Assembly (NCBI GenBank): GCA_022844485.1
Contig: JALHLQ010000001.1
Span: forward strand, 476,369-540,368
From: Xanthobacteraceae bacterium
Lineage (GTDB): Bacteria; Pseudomonadota; Alphaproteobacteria; Rhizobiales; Xanthobacteraceae
Length of the DNA: 64,000 nt
Direction: 5' to 3'
The notes beneath the pieces are model-generated. The model was not told where the DNA came from. It saw only the letters and a list, made by a program, of their open reading frames with translations, and made no database searches. The position numbers and the translations under genes are program-made. Positions 18,487 through 26,962 of the stretch are shown piece after piece. The number at the start of each line of letters is the position of its first letter. Within the stretch, counting starts at the first letter, position 1.

Positions 18487-19089
18487 CTAGAACGGCGTGC
18501 GCTGCCGGATCGCCGCGGACAAAGTCCCCTCGTCGAGATAATCGAGCTCGCCGCCGACCGGTACGCCATGGGCGAGCCGCGTGACGCTCACCTTCGCATT
18601 GTGCAGGAGGTCCGTGATGTAATGCGCGGTTGTCTGTCCATCGACGGTCGCGTTGAGGGCCAGTATGATTTCCCTGACAGCCGGCTCATGAGCGCGCGTC
18701 ACCACGGCATCGATGGTCAGGTCCTGTGGGCCGATCCCGTCAAGCGGCGACAGCGTTCCGCCCAAAACGTGATAACGCGCATTGATGGCGCCCGCGCGCT
18801 CGAGCGCCCAGAGATCCGCCACATCGGCCACGACGACGATCACGGACGGGTCGCGTCTTGGATCCGTGCAGATCGTGCAGGGATCTTGCGTGTCGATATT
18901 CCCGCACACGCGACAGATCACGATCTTCGCGAGCGCGGTTTCGAGCGCGCTCGTCAATGGCGACATCAACTGCTCGCGCTTCTTGATCAGATGCAGCGCC
19001 GCGCGGCGCGCCGAGCGCGGGCCTAATCCCGGCAGGCGCGCCAGAAGCTGGATCAGTCGTTCGATTTCGGGTCCGGCGGTCGCGGGCAT
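18487..19089 (-). CDS. recR: Recombination protein RecR
   Basis: RecR works with RecO and RecF to load RecA on gapped DNA. The 200-residue product has the N-terminal helix-hairpin-helix [18 protein letters not shown], a four-cysteine zinc finger (Cys59, Cys62, Cys71, Cys74 in CRVC and CTIC), and a Toprim domain with [13 protein letters not shown]. The C-terminal motif is near [16 protein letters not shown]. The ATG at 19089 is used; a start seven codons upstream is not conserved. It ends the dnaX-ybaB-recR operon, 50 bases after ybaB. Confidence 0.96.
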   Translation of the reverse strand: MPATAGPEIERLIQLLARLPGLGPRSARRAALHLIKKREQLMSPLTSALETALAKIVICRVCGNIDTQDPCTICTDPRRDPSVIVVVADVADLWALERAGAINARYHVLGGTLSPLDGIGPQDLTIDAVVTRAHEPAVREIILALNATVDGQTTAHYITDLLHNAKVSVTRLAHGVPVGGELDYLDEGTLSAAIRQRTPF

Positions 19090-19139
19090 TGAATTTGGAC
19101 AATGGAGCACATCGCTCCCCGAGAGGGGAAGGCAAAGGG

Positions 19140-19457
19140 TCAGAACAATTTCAGCCCCGGGGGAAGCGGCAGTCCGCCGGTCAGAGCTTGCATCTTCTCC
19201 TGCAGGAGCGCCTCCGCCTTGCGTCGCGCATCGGCATGAGCGGTGACGACGAGATCCTCGATAATTTCCTTGTCTTCGGGTTTGATGAGCGAATTGTCGA
19301 TCTTGACGGATTTCAGCTCGCCTTTCGCCGTCAGCGTCACCGATACGAGCCCTGCGCCCGACGAGCCGTTGACCTCGATCTGATCGAGTTCGGCCTGCAT
19401 CTCCTGCATCTTCTGCTGCAGCTGTGCGGCCTGCTTCATCATCTTCATGAGGTCCAT
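19140..19457 (-). CDS. ybaB: YbaB/EbfC family nucleoid-associated protein
   Basis: A 105-residue DNA-binding protein of the YbaB/EbfC family, which forms tweezer-like dimers that bind DNA and affect nucleoid structure. The N-terminus is a methionine- and glutamine-rich helix ([20 protein letters not shown]). It is followed by the strands around [20 protein letters not shown] and a C-terminal helix with [11 protein letters not shown]. It is placed between dnaX (27 bases upstream) and recR (50 bases downstream), the conserved arrangement in proteobacteria. Confidence 0.95.
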   Translation of the reverse strand: MDLMKMMKQAAQLQQKMQEMQAELDQIEVNGSSGAGLVSVTLTAKGELKSVKIDNSLIKPEDKEIIEDLVVTAHADARRKAEALLQEKMQALTGGLPLPPGLKLF

Positions 19458-19484
19458 GGCATCCTCGCCGCTCTCTTTGAGGGC

Positions 19485-21344
19485 CTAGAAATCGTCATCG
19501 ACATCGTTGACGGCGCCGTGCTCTCCGAACGATGGGCCGTCATCAAGCGTCGGCTCGCCATATCCATCGTCGCCGTCGGGGGCGCCGGGGGCCGTTGCGG
19601 GTTCCGCGCGCACGCGGACCGCGACAATCTCCGCTCCCGGAAAGCGGTTCATCAAGGCCTGCACGAGCGGGTCCCCCCGCACACCTTGCTCACGCGCAGC
19701 CTGCTCTGCCGCGCTTTGTTCCCGTATCGTGGGCGCGCCCGGCTCCCCGGAGACGACCACGAGCCAGCGCCGACTTGTCCACTCCGACAGCTTGCGCGTG
19801 AGATCGTTGACGAGGCCCGGCGCGGCCGCGGGCTCGAGCGCAATCTCAAGCCGGCCGTTCTCGATTTTCACCAGCCGCACGTCTCGCTCGAGTGCCGCTT
19901 TGAGCTTCAGCTCCCGCTTGTCCGCTGCGAGCGCAATCACGTCCTCGAACCGCTCGACGTGGAGGGGCGCTGGCGCGGTTTCAGCATTGGATCGCGGCAC
20001 AGAGGGGCGAGGCGCGGCGTGCGCCAGCGGCGCCGGTTGCGCGGCAAGCGCGGCCCGCGGCGCGCCGCCCGGAGATCTGGACGCTTCCGCCTGCGGATGG
20101 CGCGTGACGGCGCTGTTTGCGCCTGGTGCGCCCCCGCCATTGGCTTGCGGGCGCGGCGGGGCGCCGTTGACACCTGTATCGAGGGACCGGATGACCTCGT
20201 CGGGCGTGGGCAAATCCGCCGCATAGGCGAGACGGACGAGCACCATCTCCGCGGCCGCGATCGGTTTCGTTGCCGATTGCACCTCGGGGATACCCCTGAA
20301 CAGCATCTGCCAGGTGCGTGAGAGCACGCGCATCGACAAGGAGGCGGCCAGCGCCCGCCCGCGCGTACGTTCGGCTTCCGCAAGCGAGGGGTCGTCGGCC
20401 ACCGAGGGCACGATCTTCACGCGCGTGACGAAATTTGTGAACTCGGCCAGATCGGCCAATGTCACGGCCGGATCGGCGCCCGACTCGTATTGGTCGCGCA
20501 GTTCCTTCAGCGCCGCGGCGACGTCGCCGCGCATGATCGCCTCGAACAGATCGATGACGCGCGCGCGGTCGGCGAGTCCGAGCATTTGTCGCACGTCCTC
20601 GGCCCGCACCCCGCCGGCGGCGTGAGCGATGGCCTGGTCGAGCAGCGAGAGCGAATCGCGCACTGAGCCTTCGGCGGCCCGCGCGATCATGGCGAGGGCC
20701 TCGGGCTCCGCCGCGATGCTTTCCTTGGCGCAAATCTGGTCGAGATGCTTGACGATCAGCCCCGCCTCGACGCGTCGCAAGTCGAAGCGCTGGCAGCGTG
20801 AAAGCACGGTCACCGGCACTTTGCGGATTTCGGTCGTGGCAAAGACAAATTTCACATGCGGCGGCGGCTCTTCCAATGTCTTGAGCAGCGCGTTGAAGCC
20901 CTGTGACGTCACCATGTGCACTTCGTCGAGAATATAGACCTTGTAGCGCGCGCTGACGGGAGCATAGCGCACCGCTTCGTTGATCTGTCGAATATCGTCG
21001 ACGCCATTATGCGAGGCCGCGTCCATTTCGATGACGTCGACGTGGCGGCTGTCCATGATCGCCTGACAGTGCACGCCGAGTTGTGGCATGTGGACCGTCG
21101 GCGCGCCCGAGCCGTCCGGCATCTCGTAATTCAACGCGCGCGCGAGAATACGGGCGGTGGTTGTCTTGCCGACCCCGCGCACGCCGGTCAGGATCCAGGC
21201 TTGCGGCACGCGGTTCGTCTCGAAGGCATTGGAAATGGTGCGCACCATCGCGTCCTGACCGATCAGGTCGTCGAAGGTGGCGGGACGGTACTTGCGAGCG
21301 AGCACGCGGTAGGCGCTCGCCGCTGCCGTCGCTCCGAGCTCCAT
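19485..21344 (-). CDS. dnaX: DNA polymerase III subunit gamma/tau
   Basis: DnaX is the clamp-loader ATPase of the replicative polymerase; the C-terminal tau part links polymerase cores and helicase. The 619-residue protein has Walker [10 protein letters not shown] (54-62), the DEVHM Walker B near residue 140, and the sensor/SRC region [14 protein letters not shown] proline- and alanine-rich linker spans about 375-470 and an acidic tail ends the protein. The zinc-finger cysteines of E. coli DnaX are absent; only one cysteine (GVHC) remains in that loop, as I recall for related alphaproteobacteria. No slippery A-run for a frameshift to gamma was noticed. The SRP RNA gene lies 39 bases upstream. 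Confidence 0.95.
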   Translation of the reverse strand: MELGATAAASAYRVLARKYRPATFDDLIGQDAMVRTISNAFETNRVPQAWILTGVRGVGKTTTARILARALNYEMPDGSGAPTVHMPQLGVHCQAIMDSRHVDVIEMDAASHNGVDDIRQINEAVRYAPVSARYKVYILDEVHMVTSQGFNALLKTLEEPPPHVKFVFATTEIRKVPVTVLSRCQRFDLRRVEAGLIVKHLDQICAKESIAAEPEALAMIARAAEGSVRDSLSLLDQAIAHAAGGVRAEDVRQMLGLADRARVIDLFEAIMRGDVAAALKELRDQYESGADPAVTLADLAEFTNFVTRVKIVPSVADDPSLAEAERTRGRALAASLSMRVLSRTWQMLFRGIPEVQSATKPIAAAEMVLVRLAYAADLPTPDEVIRSLDTGVNGAPPRPQANGGGAPGANSAVTRHPQAEASRSPGGAPRAALAAQPAPLAHAAPRPSVPRSNAETAPAPLHVERFEDVIALAADKRELKLKAALERDVRLVKIENGRLEIALEPAAAPGLVNDLTRKLSEWTSRRWLVVVSGEPGAPTIREQSAAEQAAREQGVRGDPLVQALMNRFPGAEIVAVRVRAEPATAPGAPDGDDGYGEPTLDDGPSFGEHGAVNDVDDDF

Positions 21345-21383
21345 GCTGTGTCCTCGGTCCCGAATGCGATGTCGTGCGGAAGT

Positions 21384-21479
21384 GGGAGGCTGACGAGCGA
21401 CCCGAACCGGAGCTCGTTAGGGCTGCTTCCTTCCGGACCTGACCCGGTTGGCGAGTGGCTCGTCCACCGCCAACCTCCC
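21384..21479 (-). ncRNA. ffs: Signal recognition particle RNA, bacterial small (4.5S) type
   Basis: The minus strand carries the nearly invariant SRP RNA core GTCAGGTCCGGAAGGAAGCA (about 21423-21442), which binds Ffh. The ends pair: 5' GGGAGG at 21479-21474 with 3' CCTCCC at 21389-21384. The arms inside fold around the GCCACTCGCC and GGTTGGCGG strands. The length of about 96 nucleotides fits the small bacterial type without an Alu domain. The RNA and Ffh target ribosomes making membrane and secreted proteins to SecYEG. The position just upstream of dnaX is conserved in proteobacteria. Exact ends are inferred from the terminal stem. Confidence 0.93.
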
Positions 21480-21485
21480 GCCCGC

Positions 21486-21514
21486 TATATCGGCCGCCAA
21501 GGGGGAGAAAGCAA
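21486..21514 (-). promoter_or_regulatory. Candidate sigma70-type promoter for ffs
   Basis: On the minus strand, TTGCTT (21514-21509) is followed by a 17-base spacer and GATATA (21491-21486). The first base of the SRP RNA terminal stem lies six bases later, the right distance for a transcription start. No better pair was seen in this gap. The promoter would also drive dnaX-ybaB-recR if transcription continues past the RNA. Confidence 0.5.
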
Positions 21515-21561
21515 GGCGAACGGGGAAGTTATCGACTGCTGGAGATGCTGGTAGAAAGGGT

Positions 21562-22533
21562 TTGGCTTCACCGGAGTATCCTTTGTCTCCACTGTTCGAT
21601 CTCGGACCCAAGCCGCATCTTGGTTATGCCGCAAGCCCGCTTGATCGCGCCGCGGAGCGCAGAGCCGATCCGGCGTACCTCGCGAGTCTCATGGCCGATG
21701 CCGCCGCGCGGACCTGCATCATCGGCGGCGAGCTGATCGTCCTGAAAAAAGCCGGCCAAGGGTTTCAAGCGGGCTTTGCGGTCGAGGAAGCGCGGTCGCT
21801 TGCCTCGAGAGCAGAGCCCGTGTTTCTCGGACTCGATAATGCGGAGGGGCGTTTCGCGGTCGGCTTGGACCAGTCGGTGGCCGAGACGCTGAAATCGCGC
21901 AGCGACCTCCTTGTGCTCGACTTGCGCTCGATCGCGATCCAGGGACTGGTCGGCCCCGATGAGCTTGCACAAATCGCCGAGGCAAAAGCGTTGCTCAGTT
22001 GGCACGCCCGGCACCGCTTCTGCTCGAACTGCGGGGCGCCGACAGATCTGGTGCACGGCGGCTGGCGCCGCGACTGCCCCGCCTGCTCGGCCCAGCACTT
22101 CCCGCGGACCGATCCGGTCGTGATCATGTTGCCTTTTCGTGGCGATCAGTGCCTGCTCGGACGTCAGTCCCGCTTTCCACCCGGAATGTGGTCTTGTCTT
22201 GCGGGCTTCATCGAACCGGGTGAGAGCATCGAGGATGCCGTACGGCGGGAGACGCTGGAGGAGGCGGGGGTGCCGTGCGGGCGCGTGACTTATTTTGCCT
22301 CGCAACCCTGGCCCTTTCCATCGTCTCTTATGATCGGTTGTCACGCCGAGGCACTCGGCGCCGCGTTGACCGTGGATCGCACCGAACTCGAAGACGCGCG
22401 CTGGTTCGACCGCGAGGAGACCGCGGCGATGCTGACGCGGCGTCATCCGCAGAAACTGTTCACGCCGCCGCCCATCGCCATCGCCCATCACATCATTCGC
22501 GCCTGGCTCGAACGGCCCGAGGCGGGTGCCTGA
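21562..22533 (+). CDS. nudC: NAD(+) diphosphatase
   Basis: NudC hydrolyses NADH/NAD+ to NMN(H) and AMP, and in E. coli also removes NAD caps from RNA. The product (323 residues from the chosen start) has a four-cysteine zinc ribbon (FCSNCG and CPAC), the Nudix box GFIEPGESIEDAVRRETLEE followed by AGV, and the SQPWPFPSSLM motif that marks NADH pyrophosphatases. There is no ATG in a sensible place: the open frame reaches 21448, inside the SRP RNA gene. The TTG at 21562, after GAAAGGG, gives a normal length and is a tentative start. The 3' end overlaps the kinase gene by 8 bases if its first GTG is used. Confidence 0.88.
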   Translation: MASPEYPLSPLFDLGPKPHLGYAASPLDRAAERRADPAYLASLMADAAARTCIIGGELIVLKKAGQGFQAGFAVEEARSLASRAEPVFLGLDNAEGRFAVGLDQSVAETLKSRSDLLVLDLRSIAIQGLVGPDELAQIAEAKALLSWHARHRFCSNCGAPTDLVHGGWRRDCPACSAQHFPRTDPVVIMLPFRGDQCLLGRQSRFPPGMWSCLAGFIEPGESIEDAVRRETLEEAGVPCGRVTYFASQPWPFPSSLMIGCHAEALGAALTVDRTELEDARWFDREETAAMLTRRHPQKLFTPPPIAIAHHIIRAWLERPEAGA

Positions 22534-23461
22534 CGTGTCGAAGTCCGTCCATTCAATACTGTGCGCCGGGATTGCGGTGCAGGATCTTGTCTTCCGCCTG
22601 GACCAGTTCCCTCCGCGCGGCTTGAAGACGCGTGCAAGGGATTACTCGGTCGTCAGCGGCGGCAATGCTGCAAACGCGGCGGTTGCCGTCGCAAGACTGG
22701 GCGGCATGGCGCGCTTTGCCGGTCCGATCGGTGGACCGGCGGGCGAGGATCTCATCGGCGACCGGGTGCTGGACAGTCTCATTCGCGAGCATGTCGATGT
22801 CAGCGGCGTCATGCGGATCGACGGAGCGCCCTCCTCGCTCTCGGCGATCTTTGTCGAGGAAGCCGGGGAGCGGACGATCGTGAACTACCGTGACGATCGG
22901 CTGACGCAGGTGCGCCATCCCGACCCCGACGCGCTCTTGAACGACGTCAAAGCGGTGCTCGCCGATAACCGCTATGCGGAGTTCGTGCGGCCGTTTTGCG
23001 AGGCCGCCCGTCGCCGTGGGCTCCCGGTCATCCTCGACGGCGACCGGCCGACGGAGGCGAGCGACGCGCTGCTGGTTTGCGCCACGCACTTGATCTTCTC
23101 TGCCGAAGGGCTGCGCGCTACCGCCCGGGTCGACGATCTCGGCGCTGCCCTGCGGTCGCTCGCCTCCGCCGTTCCCGGTTTCCTCGCGGTCACGGATGGA
23201 GCAAACGGCGCATTCTGGCTCGACGGCAATACCGTCCGCCATCATCCGGCATTCGAGGTTCAGGTCGTGGATACGCTCGCGGCGGGCGATGTCTTTCACG
23301 CCGCCTTCGCCTTGGCTCTGACCGAGGGGCGCGCAATCGCGGACGCGATGCGCTTCAGTACGGCCGCGGCAGCCGTGAAGTGCATGCGTTTCGGCGGCAG
23401 TGCCGCGTCTCCGACGCGCGCGGATGTGGAAGCTTTTCTGGCGGCGTCCGGCGTGCGGTAA
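22526..23461 (+). CDS. PfkB-family carbohydrate kinase
   Basis: A 311-residue ribokinase-type sugar kinase. The first PfkB signature is around SVVSGGNAANAAVAVARLGG (residues 38-57). The second, DTLAAGDVFHAAFALAL near residue 250, holds the catalytic Asp of the A-G-D anion hole, where the more usual form is G-A-G-D. Substrate is not determinable; the closest families include ketohexokinase-like and ribokinase-like enzymes. It starts with GTG at 22526 (8-base overlap with nudC) or GTG at 22535, so the two genes are probably co-transcribed. No transporter or other sugar gene lies nearby. Confidence 0.84.
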   Translation: MPDVSKSVHSILCAGIAVQDLVFRLDQFPPRGLKTRARDYSVVSGGNAANAAVAVARLGGMARFAGPIGGPAGEDLIGDRVLDSLIREHVDVSGVMRIDGAPSSLSAIFVEEAGERTIVNYRDDRLTQVRHPDPDALLNDVKAVLADNRYAEFVRPFCEAARRRGLPVILDGDRPTEASDALLVCATHLIFSAEGLRATARVDDLGAALRSLASAVPGFLAVTDGANGAFWLDGNTVRHHPAFEVQVVDTLAAGDVFHAAFALALTEGRAIADAMRFSTAAAAVKCMRFGGSAASPTRADVEAFLAASGVR

Positions 23462-23462
23462 G

Positions 23463-23618
23463 CTATCGTCGCGTGGACGGACAGGGCGCCCCGCAGGGGG
23501 CGCACGCGCCAGCGAAATCTTCGGGGGAGACGGCGCGCCCCGACGATGGACTGGTCAAGTGATCGCCGATGATTGCGGCGGCCCCCAATAGCAGCACGAT
23601 GGCGTAGATGAGCCGCAT
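23463..23618 (-). CDS. Small cysteine-rich membrane or secreted protein (51 residues)
   Basis: A short gene starting four bases after the YeeE/YedE stop on the same strand, which strongly suggests co-transcription. The product has a hydrophobic N-terminal segment (about residues 3-18, LIYAIVLLLGAAAIIG) that is a membrane anchor or uncleaved signal. A short polar linker follows, then a tail with three cysteines spaced CAPCGAPC. No family was recognised. Its place after a thiosulfate-type transporter and a rhodanese suggests a role in sulfur handling, such as anchoring or relaying sulfane sulfur, but this is inference from context. Confidence 0.6.
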   Translation of the reverse strand: MRLIYAIVLLLGAAAIIGDHLTSPSSGRAVSPEDFAGACAPCGAPCPSTRR

Positions 23619-23622
23619 CGTT

Positions 23623-24765
23623 TCACTCGCGCGCAAGGCCGAACAGCGGCCGCAGCCGGATGCCGACCGTGCTGCCTGCAAGCGCCGCGGCGAACCAGAT
23701 CCAGCCATGCAGCGAGCCCGAGGCGATGCCGCCGACGAACGCGCCGATATTGCAGCCGAAGCCCAGTCTTGCGCCCCAGCCCATCAGCAATCCGCCGATC
23801 GCCGCCGCCGCAAGCGACGGCAAAGGCGGCCACGCTCCCTGTGCAAAGGGTTTTGATGCCGCGGCCGCCGCCGTCGCGCCGAGGATCATGCCGAAATTGG
23901 TCAGGCTCGACGTATCCGTGAGCACGGATTCGGCGAGCGCGCGCTTTGGTCCCGGCCACTGCCAGAACACGGCGTTGCCGAAGTCGAAACCGAGCGCGCT
24001 GGCGATCTTCGCGCCCCAGACGGTGAAGCCGAACGTCACGCTCCAGGGATGTCCGCCGGCGGCAAACACACCGATCGACAGCAATCCGATGAGGACCGCG
24101 CCGATCAGGATCGTGCGCGAAGGGCGATAATCCGCCCCCCGCCGGCGCGCGACCACGATGATCACGGCAGCCGCAAGCGCGATGCTTGCGAGCGTTGCCG
24201 CAAGACCGCCAAAGGCTCCGAAATGGTCGCTGGCGAGGACCGGATCGATGCCGCCGAGCGCGAGAAAAGCCGGCAGATGCAGGCTCCCGACGACGCTGCC
24301 GACGATGAAGAAGATGAGCGCGATCAGCATGCGCCCGGAGCCGCCCCCTGCGGTGTAGAGCGTTCCCGAGCCGCATGCATTCGCAAGCTGCATCCCGATC
24401 CCGAATACAAACGCGCCGATGAGGAGCGACGGCCCAATCGGCGCGATCGCTCCCCCGTAACCCGGGACAAGCGCGGCCGCCGGCACGATTGCGACCGCGG
24501 CGACGGCGATCAGGATCAGCGCGCCGAGAAGCCCGCCGGCTTCGCCGCGGACGAGGAATCGGCGCCACGCCGCGGTAAAGCTGAACTCCGCTTTCAGGAA
24601 AGTCGCACCGAGGGCAAAGCCGAAGACGATCAGCGCCGCGGAAGCCGGCGCGCCGTCGAGCAGCGCCAACGTCACGAGCACCGCGGCCACAACCACCGCT
24701 GCCGTGAGAAATGGCAGGTCGAACCGCGGAGACGCGACGGTGCTGTCGATGGTTGTTGTCGTCAT
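23623..24765 (-). CDS. YeeE/YedE family inner-membrane transporter (thiosulfate uptake type)
   Basis: A 380-residue membrane protein of the YeeE/YedE (TsuA) family, known in some members to import thiosulfate. About nine to ten helices are visible. The two pseudo-symmetric halves each carry the family motif with a cysteine: QLANACGSGTLYTAGGG near residue 125 and GFGCNIGAFVGGIASGSLHGW near 340. These cysteines line the thiosulfate path in the known structure. The ATG at 24765 is chosen because the longer frame would overlap the rhodanese gene. It lies 13 bases after the rhodanese stop, and a small cysteine-rich gene follows after four bases. Confidence 0.9.
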   Translation of the reverse strand: MTTTTIDSTVASPRFDLPFLTAAVVVAAVLVTLALLDGAPASAALIVFGFALGATFLKAEFSFTAAWRRFLVRGEAGGLLGALILIAVAAVAIVPAAALVPGYGGAIAPIGPSLLIGAFVFGIGMQLANACGSGTLYTAGGGSGRMLIALIFFIVGSVVGSLHLPAFLALGGIDPVLASDHFGAFGGLAATLASIALAAAVIIVVARRRGADYRPSRTILIGAVLIGLLSIGVFAAGGHPWSVTFGFTVWGAKIASALGFDFGNAVFWQWPGPKRALAESVLTDTSSLTNFGMILGATAAAAASKPFAQGAWPPLPSLAAAAIGGLLMGWGARLGFGCNIGAFVGGIASGSLHGWIWFAAALAGSTVGIRLRPLFGLARE

Positions 24766-24778
24766 CGGCAGCCGTCGA

Positions 24779-25762
24779 CTACGATCCGAATCCAAGCGCT
24801 TTCTTCAAATCATCCCATTTCGTCCGGAGGGATGAAACAGGGCGGCCCGTATCGGCGGTCCACTCGACCATGGAGCCATCATAGAGCGAGACGTCCTTGC
24901 GACCGAGAAGCTCCGAAAGCACGAACCAATTCGTCGCCGCCCAATGCCCGGTATTGCAATAGCTCACCACCGGCCCGTCCGGGATCGCGCGCGCGAGCGC
25001 CTCGAGCTCGGCCTTCGGCCTGATTCTGTTCGTGGCCGGATCGTAAAATCTAGCATTGTCGAAATTGATCGCCCCGGGAATGTGACCGTACGCCTTGGCT
25101 TTGTCGGATTTCACCTTGCCGAGAAAGAAATCCGCAGGCCGGCCGTCGAGAAGCGTCGCGTTCGATTGCGCCGCGACCTCGACATCGCCGGCTTCGGCGA
25201 GCAGGCGCTTGTTGATCGACACCGAATAGATGCCGGGCGACGGCCTGCGGTTTCCGGTTTGCACCGGGTTTGCCGGATCGCTCCGCCAAGCGGCGAAGCC
25301 GCCGTCGAGGATCGAGACCTTGTCGTGGCCGGCCACTTTCAGGGTCCAATAGACGCGCGCTGCCGAACCAAAATCGGTCGCGTGAACGCCAGCCGGAACG
25401 ATCACGACGTGGCGGTCCTCTTCGATCCCAAGCTCGCCGAGCAGGCGTTCCAGTTCGGCTTGCGTCGGCAACATCAGCGGCACGGAGTTTCGCGTGACGC
25501 GCCAGCCGCCCTTGTCGTAGTCGGTATGGATCGCGCCTGGAACGTGGCCCTTGGTGTAGGCCTCGTATCCGCCGCCGTCGATCGCCGAGCGGATGTCCAG
25601 GACGACCAGCCCGGGATCGCCGAGCCTGGCTTTCAGCCACTGCGGCGACACGAGCGGGGCCGCTGTCTCTGCCGCTGCGGCTGCCGCGAAGGCTCCGAGC
25701 AGTAGCCCAAGGCTCAGCGCCAAACCGCGGATTCCACGGGAGAGGGGGGTGAGTGAGGTCAT
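24779..25762 (-). CDS. Exported sulfurtransferase with two rhodanese domains
   Basis: A 327-residue thiosulfate or mercaptopyruvate sulfurtransferase-like protein. A Sec signal peptide covers about residues 1-31 (LALSLGLLLGAFAAAAAAE), so it works in the periplasm. The first rhodanese domain (about 38-160) lacks the cysteine. The second (about 190-320) has the active-site loop SYCNTGHWA with Cys269, as expected for the two-domain family. The ATG at 25762 follows a GGAGG site; a longer frame upstream has no signal peptide. It leads a sulfur operon with YeeE/YedE and is divergent from an Lrp-type regulator. Periplasmic transfer of sulfane sulfur is the inferred role. Confidence 0.9.
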   Translation of the reverse strand: MTSLTPLSRGIRGLALSLGLLLGAFAAAAAAETAAPLVSPQWLKARLGDPGLVVLDIRSAIDGGGYEAYTKGHVPGAIHTDYDKGGWRVTRNSVPLMLPTQAELERLLGELGIEEDRHVVIVPAGVHATDFGSAARVYWTLKVAGHDKVSILDGGFAAWRSDPANPVQTGNRRPSPGIYSVSINKRLLAEAGDVEVAAQSNATLLDGRPADFFLGKVKSDKAKAYGHIPGAINFDNARFYDPATNRIRPKAELEALARAIPDGPVVSYCNTGHWAATNWFVLSELLGRKDVSLYDGSMVEWTADTGRPVSSLRTKWDDLKKALGFGS

Positions 25763-25918
25763 GATGCGCCTCCGGTTTCCGGATGGTCCTGGACGTCTCG
25801 ACCATTGAAATAGTAGGACATTCTCTTTACAGGCAATAGAGGGCGCCAAAAAAGAAAGTATGTAGCCTCAACGCGGAAGATAAAGAACAAATACGCTGCC
25901 TTCGTGGGAAACGAGAGA

Positions 25919-26377
25919 ATGGATGCGATCGACCGGAAGATTCTTGCCGTGCTGCAGGAGGATGCGACCCTCCCGGTGGCCGAGATCGGCCACCGCGTCG
26001 GCCTGTCGTCGACGCCCTGCTGGAAACGGATCCAGCGGCTCGAGGCCGCCGGCGTCATTCAGAAGCGCGTGGCCGTGCTCGACCCGGACAAGCTCGGGCT
26101 CGGCGTCACGGTTTTCGTGTCGATCGAAACGGGCGATCACTCGGAAGCTTGGCTCCAGCGCTTCGCCGAGACCGTGAGCGCAATGCCGGAAGTGCTCGAA
26201 TTCTATCGGATGGCGGGCGATGTTGATTACATGCTGCGCGTGATTGTGCCGGATATCGCCGGTTACGACGCGTTCTACAAGCGGCTGATCGCGTCGATCC
26301 CGCTGAAGAACGTCACGTCCCGCTTCGCAATGGAAAAGATCAAGTCGACGACGAGATTGCCGATTCCCGCGGCGTGA
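25919..26377 (+). CDS. Lrp/AsnC family transcriptional regulator
   Basis: A 152-residue regulator with an N-terminal winged helix (ATLPVAEIGHRVGLSSTPCW then KRIQRLEAAGVI, residues 15-50) and a C-terminal RAM ligand-binding domain (about 65-150). Family members sense amino acids; several control cysteine or sulfur metabolism. It is divergent from the rhodanese-YeeE operon across a 156-base AT-rich gap, the usual arrangement for a local regulator. The ATG at 25919 is preferred over an in-frame GTG five codons earlier. The ligand is unknown; cysteine or a related sulfur compound is a guess from the neighbours. Confidence 0.9.
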   Translation: MDAIDRKILAVLQEDATLPVAEIGHRVGLSSTPCWKRIQRLEAAGVIQKRVAVLDPDKLGLGVTVFVSIETGDHSEAWLQRFAETVSAMPEVLEFYRMAGDVDYMLRVIVPDIAGYDAFYKRLIASIPLKNVTSRFAMEKIKSTTRLPIPAA

Positions 26378-26386
26378 AGCCGAGGT

Positions 26387-26962
26387 TCAAGAGGCGATGC
26401 GCGTCACGGAGTCAGACAGCCGCGGGGCCATATACATCTCGTCCGCAAGATTGATCGGGCCGGTCACAACATAGCCGATCACAGGTTCGTACCTGTATTT
26501 CACCTCGGTCAGGATCAAGTACTTCTCGCTCGTGCCCTTGAGATTGGCCGGCACCGCAACGGTGGAGTTCTTGGCGCGAGGCGCCGCCTGCCATCCATCG
26601 CTCCAGTCCACGGTGGCGTTTCCGTTGACGTCGATTTTCACGTGGGTGATGACGATCGACAAGGTCGTTGTCGGGTATGGAAGAATGACCGATCGGGCGG
26701 CGTCGAATATGCCGGCCATATCGGCATTGTTGATTGCCGACGAGCGTGCCACCAGATCCGCAATGGAACGCGCCGTGATCGTGACCTTTCGATTGATGTT
26801 GACGCCCTGGGAAATTTCGACGGTGCCGAGATAGAGCGACACCATGAAAGGCAGGATCAAGGCGAACTCGACCGCTGAAACGGCGCGCCGGTCGCGGGTG
26901 AAGCGATCCAGCAGAGCCAGCGCTCCGGTTCGGAGCGTCCCCGGACGCGAATACTTGATCAT
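26387..26962 (-). CDS. tadE: TadE-type pseudopilin (second of two)
   Basis: A 191-residue pseudopilin of the Tad pilus machinery. After a basic leader (DRFTRDRR) comes AVSAVEFALILPFMVSLYLG, a TadE-like segment with the Glu-Phe pair expected five and six residues after the processing site. The residue before the site is Ala rather than the usual Gly. A C-terminal periplasmic domain follows. The start overlaps the preceding TadE-like gene by four bases (ATGA), so the two are coupled. A longer open frame upstream lies over that gene and is rejected. Confidence 0.82.
   Translation of the reverse strand: MIKYSRPGTLRTGALALLDRFTRDRRAVSAVEFALILPFMVSLYLGTVEISQGVNINRKVTITARSIADLVARSSAINNADMAGIFDAARSVILPYPTTTLSIVITHVKIDVNGNATVDWSDGWQAAPRAKNSTVAVPANLKGTSEKYLILTEVKYRYEPVIGYVVTGPINLADEMYMAPRLSDSVTRIAS

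Noticed and set aside
17010..18569. A 519-residue minus-strand open frame opposite ampG
   Set aside because: Its extremely charged, repetitive composition is what the reverse of membrane-helix codons gives; no family resemblance.
20200..21344. Programmed frameshift in dnaX
   Set aside because: No run of A residues or slippery heptamer with a following hairpin was noticed; the tau-length frame is continuous.
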